From Paraphysoderma sedebokerense (Eukaryota; Blastocladiomycota; Physodermatomycetes; Physodermatales; Physodermataceae): DNA of 64,000 nucleotides. Numbering within the stretch: the stretch's first letter is position 1; each line of letters opens with the position of its first letter. The notes beneath the pieces were generated by a model. The model was not told where the DNA came from and did no database searches. It saw only the letters and a program-made list of their open reading frames with translations. Both the position numbers and the translations under genes were made by a program. The stretch covers positions 186,001 through 250,000 of the forward strand of contig JAHLJZ010000026.1 of the NCBI GenBank assembly GCA_025602915.1, read 5' to 3'. Below are positions 36,804-46,600 of the stretch, piece after piece.

Positions 36804-37152
36804 ATGAATATATAAATATATTATATAGAGTATTGAGTTGGTTTTCCGCATTACAAGTAGCCAGTGAGGTTCTTGTCCTTGCTCATAATAGAACGATTGT
36901 TGCATCCCTGCCGTCCATCATGCAAATTTTGTCTCTGATAAATGGTTGACCGTCAAGTTACGTTAACACATAATACAGGAATATGCGTTATTAAAGATTG
37001 TCTGTATTGTCCTCTGTTTCATCAAAGATTAACCCAAGACAGGCGTTACTCCAGCAACATGTCACGTGAAACCAAATAAACTAAAGTGAATGTTCGTCTG
37101 CTTCATGCTTTGCCCGGTCCATTACTGCCGATACTTTGCTAAAATCATAATT
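36804..37152 (+). promoter_or_regulatory. Upstream region of Pescadillo with a CACGTG E-box
   Basis: 349 bp between ERG8 and Pescadillo. A perfect CACGTG lies at 37063-37068, 85-90 bp before the Pescadillo ATG. This is the core site of bHLH factors, and Pescadillo is a ribosome-biogenesis gene. One 6-bp match is weak evidence. Confidence 0.35.
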
Positions 37153-39412
37153 ATGGGCAAAATCAAGAAAAAGGTAAAAAGCTTGTTATCCTGATGCTTA
37201 TACCTTTGTCCTGTTGTACTCAACGCTAACCTTCTTCCGTCTTTCAGGGACAGGCTGGCGCTGCCACCAATTACATTACTAGAAGCCAGGCGATCAAGAA
37301 ATTGCAAGTTTCATTGCAGGATTTTAGGTATGGGTCTGTTTACTTGCAACAGTTATAGTAATGCTAGAAGTACTAACGATCTGAGCAATGCAGACGACTA
37401 TGTATTCTGAAAGGCATTTATCCCCGCGAACCTCGCAACAAGAAGAAGGCCAACAAAGGATCCACTGCCCCGACCACATTCTATTACACTAAAGATATAC
37501 AGTATCTCTTGCACGAACCGCTTCTTGCAAAATTCAGAGAATTTAAGACTTTCGCCAAAAAATTGGCAAAGGTTATGGGTAAAGGGCAATGGAGCACCGC
37601 AAAAAGCCTGGAAGAGAACCGACCTGTGTACACTTTGGATCACATCATTAGAGAAAGGTAAATTCATTGTTACCGTTGGTAGCTGAGTAAATTAGCATTA
37701 ACCTGTCTTCTTAGATATCCCTCATTCACCGATGCCCTTCGAGATTTGGACGACGCTCTTTCAATGGTTTTCTTGTTCGCCACTATGCCGGCGACAGATC
37801 GGATATCATCGATGGTTGTCTCTAAATGTCAGCGTTTGGCTGCTGAATTCCAGAATTATGTTATCTATACTAGATGCATGCGGAAGACGTTTTTGTCGAT
37901 TAAAGGAATTTATTACCAAGCAGAAATTAAAGGTCAAGCTGTTACATGGATTACCCCATACCAGTTCAGCCAACATGTATGTCCACTTTGTTTGTCAGAA
38001 TACGGTAGATTGCATTAATGATTGAATTGCCGCTGTAGGTCCCAACTGATGTGGATTTGAAAGTCATGTCGACATTCCTTGAACTTTACGAAACATTAAT
38101 GGGATTTGTCTTGTTTAAGCTTTATTCTGATGCAAATCTCAAATACCCACCTAGATTAGATATCGAAAAGGATAGCCAAGCTGCCGGTTTGAATGCTTTG
38201 ATTCTGGAATTGAATAGTGCTACTCCTGTTGTTGATACGGATGAACGAGTTTCTGGTGATGACACAATTCACAATGTGAGTAAAGAAGCTTCATGGAGAA
38301 GAGTTTAAATCGAACATAGAATTTCTGACTGTTTTTAAATGTCCTAGACGAGTCGAACGGAAAGTCAAGAACGCCTTAAAAGCCTCTCTGAAAAAATTAA
38401 GGAGATTGTTAAAGAAGATAAGTCCCAACCAGAGGATGTTGATGATGAATTTGTGAAAGATGATTCGGAAACGTTGGATGAATTTCCCCGCATCCAGCAA
38501 ACGAGCGAAGACATCTCAATTTTGCCTTCCTACAAATCTCTCGCTACATCTTTGACGACATTCCAGTCTCTTTTCAGCAACCTCAAGTTTTATCTGTCGC
38601 GTGAAGTTCCTCGGCACTCTCTTGAATTTTTGATTAAATCGTTCGGCGGTCAAGTCGGCTGGGATGCTGTGTTAGGCGCTGGCTCCGCTTTTGATGAATC
38701 TGACCCGAGTATCACTCATCATATCATTGATCGACCCATTCTTCCGAATCAGATTTCCGGTCGTGTTTACATCCAACCACAGTGGATTTACGATTGTGTT
38801 AATGCTGGAAAATTACTTAAAACTGAAGGGAACAGACCCGATGAAGGATATTGTCTTGGTCAAACTTTACCGCCCCATTTAAGTCCTTTCGTTGAGTCTA
38901 GAGAAGGTGAGTATGTTCCACAAATGGAACTCGAAGATACAGATCTAGAAAGTGAGGCAGAGTCTGAAGTTGAGGCCGACAAGGAAGCGGAAGGCGCCAA
39001 CGAAGCTGACTCGGAGGAAACTGTGGACATGAGGGATCAAATGGAACTGGAAGCAGAATCGGCTGGTGTCAATTTCTCAGAATTTCAGCAGCGATTTAAG
39101 CCGGTTGGCAATGAAAATAAAAAATCAAAGAAAGCAGGGCCCGCAAAGGGAGGGAAAGTGATGACTAGAGAAGAGAAAGAAGCAATTGAGAAGAAGGAAT
39201 TGGCAAAGGTTATGATGTCCAAGAAAGAGCGACATTTGTACGACCGAATGCAGTACGGCATCAAAAAGAAGCAAGATGAGGTGTGTATATTCAAACATGT
39301 TTTCCATGTATTGGATGCTAACTAATGTAATCCCTGTCAGGTTCAAAATCTGAAGCGAAAGCGAACTGCCATTGAGAAGGAAAAAGTGAAGAAAGTGAAG
39401 AGCAACAAGTAA
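37153..39412 (+). CDS. NOP7: Pescadillo (NOP7/PES1), 60S ribosome biogenesis factor
   Basis: Seven exons (37153-37173, 37248-37327, 37394-37657, 37715-37976, 38039-38275, 38348-39280, 39341-39412) sum to exactly 623 codons, or 622 aa; human PES1 has 588 and yeast Nop7 605. The start [19 protein letters not shown] is the family hallmark. The Pescadillo N-terminal domain follows ([33 protein letters not shown]). Next comes a BRCT domain at about residues 355-450 ([45 protein letters not shown]), then an acidic stretch and a lysine-rich tail ([16 protein letters not shown]). It acts in the nucleolus with Ytm1/WDR12 and Erb1/BOP1 in 27S pre-rRNA processing. AATAAA at about 39500 could serve polyadenylation. 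Confidence 0.98.
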
Positions 39413-39702
39413 ATTGTAGGAACGGGATCCATTTCGATTATTCTATGAGTATTGATTTTATAATAAGAACTATAATCTGTTTATTATTTTATGGTGTTTA
39501 ATAAAGAAAAAGCAGAATTGAATCCGTACATCGAAACTGGTGTCGAAATTATCGCAGTTAGAACTGAATCAACCTGATCGTTCTAGGAGTGGTCAGAGCG
39601 CGAGCGCGGCCTCAACGGGGAAGACCGTGGACACCAGCTGCACTTCAACTTCAAAGTAATAATTGATCTGGCAATCGACCGCAAGGAAATTGTCTTCATA
39701 AC
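39413..39702. other. Intergenic region, Pescadillo 3' UTR to next gene
   Basis: 290 bp with an AATAAA near 39500 and a short GC-richer block (39600-39640) before the next start. No gene or repeat recognised. Confidence 0.45.
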
Positions 39703-41067
39703 ATGAAATATATTGCATTTTATGTTTCAGGTAGGCGGCTGTTGCTTTATTCTGATGTCCCTCTTGACTTGTGTTAACGAGCCTTATTTTATCTGAATTT
39801 TAAGGCCACGGATTTGGCCATGCAACTAGAGCTCTGCAACTGTGTGTGAGGTTACTCTCCTCCTCTCATGTGAGTAAAATATGGATTATATCAGCTGCCC
39901 CAGAGTTTATATTTAAATCGGTATTGTCGAATAGATGTATTTACCGGTATTTCGTCAATTCTTTCTGCTACTTATTTGTCCATGTCCTAATGACCTTACC
40001 CGAATCACAGAAATCGATTGATAGATTCTGGAGTTATCCAAACTGATGCCGTCACGGTTGATCCGGATAAATCGTTTGAGGATTTACGCTATGTGATGGA
40101 GAATAAAGATACATATATATCAGAGGAGATGGATTTTCTGAAGAAAAACGACGTTAGTTTGGTATTGACAGATGCCAGTTATATACCCATTCGGGCCGCA
40201 AAATTGCTTGGAACCAAGAGAGCGGTTGTATCAAACTTGTGTGTATTGTGTTACTATTTAAATTATCCTCTCAGCAGCTAAATTTCTGGTTCTTGCTTGG
40301 GCCGATCCCTTACAATTAGTACGTGGGACCATATTTACAGTGCGATGCTACCTTACGTCCAAACAACAAATCAACCACTCATGAAGAATTACATAAGATC
40401 AATAACATCAGATTATTCCGATGCTAATATATTGTTTCGACTCCAAGGTGCCGCCCCTATTCCTTTTGAGAAGTCGGTGCCGATAGCGGATATCCCGATA
40501 TTCGGTCGGAAATCAGTCACTCCTCGTTCGACACTTTTATCACAGAACAGTATCGAGCCCGATACCCGCATCCTATTAGTTTCATTTGGAGGACAAGAGG
40601 TGAATTGGGGAAAATTGGATACACATATAGCTTTGCCTGCTGGTTGGGTCGGCGTTGTCTGTGGATTAGATGAATCTTCGTCAGAGAAATTGCCACATAC
40701 GTGGAAGGGATTGCCAAAGCATGCTTATATTCCTGATTGGGTGAACGCTGCTGATGCTGTGCTGGGAAAGTTAGGGTACGGTACTTGCTCTGAGGTGATA
40801 ATTCATAAGAAACCGATGATATATGTTCCTCGCATGTTATCTGGTGAAGCTGAACTATACGGTGAGGAAGCCGGCTTATATGAACTGATGATAGATCAAG
40901 GTTATGGTTTAGTCGAAATGAAGAAATCCGAGTTTTCTCTTGGTGCGTGGAAGGCATCCGTTTCGCAGGCAATGGAGCAATTAGAAGTAATGCGACACAG
41001 ACCGCTAAACGAGAATGGGGACATTATATTTGTACAAAGTTTAGAGAATTGGTATAATGAAAGCTGA
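39703..41067 (+). CDS. Glycosyltransferase-like protein related to the L-arabinokinase N-terminal domain
   Basis: Four exons (39703-39730, 39805-39946, 40011-40238, 40320-41067) close in frame to 381 aa. The start MKYIAFYVSG joins HGFGHATRAL across intron 1, giving the GHGFGHATR motif of a GT-B-like family. Later landmarks are DSGVIQTDAVTVD, SNFTWDHIYS (across intron 3), LLVSFGGQE, PAGWVGVVCGLD, and AADAVLGKLGYGTCSE. These match the N-terminal glycosyltransferase-like half of plant L-arabinokinase (ARA1) and similar stand-alone bacterial proteins. The GHMP kinase half of ARA1 is absent, since the stop follows within 60 codons of the GT-like core. Neither substrate nor activity is known for the stand-alone form; a nucleotide-sugar or lipid-linked sugar is a guess. 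Its stop lies 15 bp from that of the convergent RlmN-like gene. Confidence 0.82.
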
Positions 41068-41082
41068 TGTGTTAAATATTTA

Positions 41083-42357
41083 TTACAACCGAGGGAACTC
41101 GAAAAATTGTTGGATTGACGCTTTAATATTGGACAATTCTAATTGCTTAGTGAAGTAATGGAGAGTCTCCACATCCGAGGCTTCTGCAGTAATATCGGCA
41201 CCGTCCGCATCATCAAATTTATCGCCCAACGGATGAAACTGTTGAATGATTAGCCTATACATATCCTTGCGATCCTTCAGCAATCGCAATAATCCATCTA
41301 GGTGTCGTTTATCGTCATTTATACCTTTGAGTAATAAATAGGAGAGGTTCACATCCTTTCCAGTGACACGGGCGTGATGATCCAGCATTTTAAATACTTG
41401 TGACAATGGATAATCCTTTGAAACACTGGGCGCCAACATTTCACGCACCTCTTGAAACGGTGAAAGCAGTGAAAAAGTAAGACTTGTATGGGGAAATCGA
41501 TCTGTCAGTATATCGAGGTGATCGAGGGAACCTATCGTTGAAACTGAAGTGAGCGGCGGATGCGGTTGATTGTACTCCTTTGGGTAATGAGAATTCAAAA
41601 ATTCAAGCAGCTCGAATGTCGCTGGATTATCGAGCGGTTCACCGATACCGTGAAAAGATACTGAATGAATATGACGATGACGATCGGCGCTATCTTTGAC
41701 ATAATGGAAGTAAAGAATTTGGAAAAGGAGCTCTTCCATCGTAAGGTTTCGGATCAGGCCAAATCTTGAATTGACACAGAAAGTGCAATCCCTACAACAT
41801 CCGACCTCCAGAACCGTTTTGTTTAGACTAAGTTTATGTACCAGTGAAATAACATTCAAGTACCTGACTCGATATACAGACTGTTGCTGGCACCATTTTG
41901 TCACTCGGAGCAGTCGTGCGGCCCCTTCCGCCATCTTCAATATTGGAATGATAATCCATATCGTGATCATAATCCTAATTTTGAGACATGTGACAAAGTG
42001 AGTTGAGAGCTTCTACAGGTCTTCTACGTATATTAAAAATAATACCAGACAGACTGTTTCAATAGTATGGCCGTCCATTGTTTTAAAGACCACCTTTTCA
42101 GCTCTACGTAATATCATTCCCCCAACTGATTCATACCAAAAGGTCGAATCTTTTAGCTTCGTCTTATTTCTATATAAGTTTGGGATGTTATTTGATATCG
42201 TTTGACGCACAGTATGAGTCGAACTCTCCCAGGTGTGGGTTGAGATTGGGGTAAGAAGGGAAGGGGAGGAGAAATGACGGTGGAGTGGGCAGAGAAAATG
42301 TCTCCTGGCAGGAGCAGCTATTATGGATAGTAACTGTTGCGGTAGGCGAGTAATCAT
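41083..42357 (-). CDS. rlmN: RlmN/Cfr-family radical SAM rRNA/tRNA methyltransferase, probably mitochondrial
   Basis: Three exons (42357-42055, 41974-41864, 41805-41083) join in phase to 378 aa; bacterial RlmN is about 384. The N-terminus MITRLPQQLLSIIAAPARRH is basic with no acidic residues, like a mitochondrial presequence. RlmN landmarks follow: VVFKTMDGHTIET, then TVCISSQ|VGCCRDCTFC across intron 2, holding the radical SAM Cx3Cx2C cluster. Next are FGLIRNLTMEEL, VSFHGIGEPLDNP (the GxGEP motif), SVSTIGSL and YLLLKGINDD. Bacterial RlmN makes C2-methyladenosine in 23S rRNA and some tRNAs, using a second cysteine near the C-terminus; no cysteine is seen in the last ~240 residues after the cluster region, so the methylated-cysteine chemistry deserves checking. 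The longest open frame reads through intron 2 and gives a false N-terminus. Confidence 0.88.
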
Positions 42358-42638
42358 TTTCAGTATGTCCCATGTACTTGATTGACGGGAAGTAATCTTA
42401 AAGAAAGTTTAATAAGGAGAATCGGTTCACTCGTTCACTGCTGCGAACTTCACTCACCAGATCGCGTTCCCTTTCCCGTGTTCCCTCTATGCCAAAGCTC
42501 GCTTCTCCTCTTGTCCGACGGATTGGCCCTTCCATTACTATTGCACATCATTCAGGCAACATCACACATTGTCCTTTCTCTGATACATACTGCATTCTCT
42601 CCTCAATACCTTCTGAAGGCTTGGTCCGATAGTCGAAA
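42358..42638. promoter_or_regulatory. Divergent promoter region, RlmN / acidic unknown
   Basis: 281 bp between divergent starts. The + strand is C/T-rich toward 42639. The frame at 42382-42645 has no coding character. Confidence 0.45.
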
Positions 42639-43570
42639 ATGCTAACTCCCCAGTCCGAATCGGCTGACAATAGCCTCCACATCCAAACAATCCCACCCGC
42701 CACACTCAATTCTCATATCGAATTGCCGTTCTCTTTATTGCGAAACTCATGGCAAACAGACAGTGAATTATCATTCGAAGAAGCTATACTGGAAACAGGA
42801 TACAACACAACCGATCTGCAAAATTCTTTCAATCGGCTTAGGGAAGAGGTGTCGCATTCCTTGTACAACCTTGAGAGCGACGATGAATACGATACCGACG
42901 ACGAGAATGATTTTCACACACACCAGGTGCTTACCTTTTCGACAGAGCTCATATATATATATATTAGTAACTAATGCTGTTTTCACTTCTATGATCGATC
43001 CCATAGAGATTCTCGGGTCCCCGTGATGACGAGGAAGAGGAAAACCAAATTTCCCTCCCGCTCCGGAATGATATCAGGGAATCGATGCAGTCGCTTTCTT
43101 TGGTGAACGTTTCCAATATTGCCGATCCCGCTAATGCAAGGAAAGAATTGAAATCTATTCAGCATTCAAATGAAGTTCTTGAAAATGGAATGGGACAAAT
43201 TCATTCGACTACGCAAGAAGCTTTGACGAAAATATTCTTTGATCGATTAGAAGAGGCAAATTTGATGATTCGGCTGGCTTTGCATGCAGTGGGAAGAGAT
43301 GAAAGTCATTATCAATCAATCGAACTGGAAAACAAAGATATCGAACCGGAGACTGTAGTCTCAGTGGCTGAAAACGTACCGGATTCCGATAAAGAGAACC
43401 AATTCATACAAACTTCCGAGAAAACTATCCTCACTAAAACTCAGAATCCGGTAGCTCACATATCCGAGGCGTCCAAAAAATATTCTGCCTTCATTCCATC
43501 GTTGGCCCCAAGTCTTACTTTCAGCGACGAGAGATTGGACTCTATTCTAACAAATTTGGAAATTGTATAA
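42639..43570 (+). CDS. Acidic unknown protein
   Basis: Two exons (42639-42926, 43007-43570) join in phase (FHTHQ then RFSGPRDDEEEE) to 283 aa. It has an S/T-rich N-terminus, then a helical stretch (SFEEAILETGYNTTDLQNSF), two acidic runs around the splice site (ESDDEYDTDDEND and RDDEEEENQ), a long amphipathic helix (about 140-200, ARKELKSIQHSNEVLENGMG and following) that could be coiled coil, and a K/T/S tail. No known domain, signal peptide or membrane segment was recognised. It is divergent from RlmN and convergent with BLM10. Function unknown. Confidence 0.65.
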
Positions 43571-43699
43571 TATTCTTCTCCAGATATCAATATCATATTA
43601 TATATTGCATGTAATGAAAATCAACTAAATCAATGTACGGTTTAATTAAAGTTTATACTACAAATACGACGATCACAAGGACACAAATACCCTTCCAAC
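43571..43699. other. Short convergent 3' region
   Basis: 129 bp between the stop of the acidic unknown (+) and the stop of BLM10 (-). AT-rich. No gene. Confidence 0.5.
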
Positions 43700-46600
43700 C
43701 TATGCGTAGTAAGATGGGGATATGAGCAAATCAGACAACAAATATAACTGATCTTCAGTGAACTTTTGCGAATCTTCGTGCCAAGTGTCTTGATGGGTTC
43801 TTTTAAAGTCTGCAAAAGTGTTCTTCACAGTAGTCTGTAGAACGGGGCGATGTAAGCATTATACGGAAAGTTGGTTTTATAATGGTACAGAGGAAGTGTG
43901 TAAACAAAAGGTCAGAAAAAATATCGAGAAGAAAAATTCGACGAGACAATAGAAGAGTTGAAGTACGCACCGATATAGGAACCGGATCCGAAAGAAAATC
44001 CGCCAGCTGCACTAGTACATCTGGTAGAAATGTCGGAACTTCGTACGGAAATGCTTGGACTATACATGACAACCCAAGAACGCCGGCATGTCGTTTTAAG
44101 ACTGCTTCGTTAAAACCGGCCGGTAATACGGATCTGGATCCATCTCGGGACCGCTTTGGCAATGTGACCTTAAGATACTCGCTGGAATGTTTCTACGATA
44201 CGTACAATAGAATTGTCAGAGCGAAAATTTAGGATGGCTTAATGCCTTTATAAAAATACCTTGAGCATTTCAATGACATCACGCTGCGAACAACGAATTA
44301 GACCGGCAAGTGTCACGGCCGCCAAATGCCGAACCTACGTACGATTCAGCGTATCATCAGTACCAGCCCAAATGCGGCGACATTATATGCAATAAACATA
44401 CCTCAAGTTGAGAATCCGTCAGTAAGCCCAGTACCTGGTCCACTACGACAGCCATCAAACTCGTTGGCAGCAAGAATAAGTTACGAAAGAACAAAACTTG
44501 CAACACAGGCAACACTTTGATTCTAACATGCCAAGAGTTTTCTGACCCCAATACTTTCAATAAAGTTTGAATCATGACCGGCTCCATCGGAATCGTATAC
44601 ATAAAATGACCGGTGAAGTTTACGACTTGGGTAGCAATTTGTTGTAAATCAGGATCATCTGTGTCTTGGATGGCAAAAATCTCAGGTAAGAGGATAGGGA
44701 CAACTGGGTAAACCCCAGCAGATCTGTAGTAACGAAGTCCTTCACCAAACCAGGACAAAACTAGGCAATATACCACAGTCAGTCAAAAAAAAGCGAAGTA
44801 GTTTCATGACAACAAGATAAATACCTGTTCGGCAAGCGTTACTGTAGTCAGAAGCCCCCTGCGCGGCCGGGACATGTTCGGCCTTGTACATCTTCAACTT
44901 AGTGACGACGTCTTTCACCAATTCCATAACATCACCCTCTAGCTCCGTCGGAACTCCACTCAAATTATTACTTTGGGAGTTGGCGGATATCAAATCTGAA
45001 ACAGAGACAGCAGAAGGATGATGTAGCAATTGTAAGCATTGATTGATGTTGCTTCCAAGCATCTCGCGTACAAGTTGATAAGGGTGGGCGATGAAGGACA
45101 GAAATTTCGGCAAGAGAGACCGCGCAAGGAGGTTCAGCCTCCAACTTCCTGCGAGCAATGCTGATCTGCAGATATATAACTTTTTGGACTCGGCAAAGGA
45201 CTCTTCACCAGTGAGACTGAAATTTGTAACGAGTTGAATCAGCGGATAGAGACGTCTAGGGTCACGTTTGTCCTAATGCAACACTCATTAAATCTAGGAG
45301 TATAACCGGCTAACCATAATGCGAACTCGAACTTACCAACGAAACTTTTACAAACTGCTCCCAAAATCCAAGTGTATCGGGAGTTGTAGCATCAAAAGCC
45401 GCCGTCAAAACAGGTATCAGAAACTTCCAAAAGTGATCCAAATCATTTAGACTCCAGTGTTTAGTACCCCGAACCAAGCCAGCACACAATTCAGCTGCAG
45501 CGCGTTGTTTGCTTTTACTGTCTGCTGCCTGTGCTAACGAAACCAGCATCGGTTGGACGGCATTGAAAAAGCTCATACCGAACATCTGCGCAAAGCTTTT
45601 GTAGAATATCACCGTAGAAATGCCGAATGTTTCGTGACTTCTCGCTCCGGAAGACTGCTCCTGCGAGGAATAATCGATTACTTTTTGCAAATATTCGGGA
45701 CTTGTGAATTTTGACAGCAAATATTCAAAAACTGGTTTGTCTTTTGGGTTGATTGGAGGCGCTGTTTCTCCGACCTTGTATGCCTTTATTTCCTGAGGCC
45801 AGGCAAGCCAACCGACTTGTTCATCGTCGATCAATGGACTAGTTTCGAAGGATTTGGTAAGCTATCGAATTGGCATATTGACAATGAATGGAATTACTTA
45901 CTATTGATCGATAGAGCTTTCAGTTAGGGGCAGCATAAATTGCTTGAGTAGATTCTCAGTCCAAACTCTATCGCGAGGTGCTTGCAGTTTAAATTTATTC
46001 GGACTCGAATTGTGGCTGCGATTTTTTAGAATGGTCAAAATTCGCATGAGCATAATGTTGCCTGCGCGTCGTAGCGCTGGTAATTCCGCAATGGCGAGGT
46101 TGCAATAGATTTCGGCAATCTCTAATGTAATTTCAGCGTCCTCCAGTGTTAAATATTCCAACACAGTGCCCGCCATTGAATGAAATCTCCAATGGAGATC
46201 TGATTGTTTCAAAATTCGGACAAGGAAGGCAACCTATCACAAAAAGCATGAATCAGATGTGGCGATCTTGCAATCAAAAGCAATTAAAGAGATTTAAACA
46301 TACAATCTCCAACTTGTCATTATTAAATCTTTCGAAAGATTCGTCAATCCTTTGTTTCTCTCTTTCCACAATATTATTGTCGATAGTTCGGAGGAACGAT
46401 TCAACGGACACGTTAACCGAAGATCGTTTCAAATTTAAGTTAGAGAACGACGTAATGAAGTCGGCAAATAATCTCCTCGATAGTTTTTGAATGGAAGCTT
46501 TGTCTTGATGCTGCAACTCGATGAGAGATGAAATAAAATGTTTCAAAAATCGCCAATTCCGGTGGCAGACATTGAAAAACGTTTTTGATTGAAGCAAATG

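Noticed and set aside
41806-41970. Hydrophobic N-terminus (MITIWIIIPILK) of the long minus-strand frame, which looks like a membrane anchor on the radical SAM protein
   Set aside because: It is intron 2 plus exon 2 in the wrong frame; the correct exon 2 encodes KMVPATVCISSQ, the conserved RlmN text, and is joined to a presequence exon.
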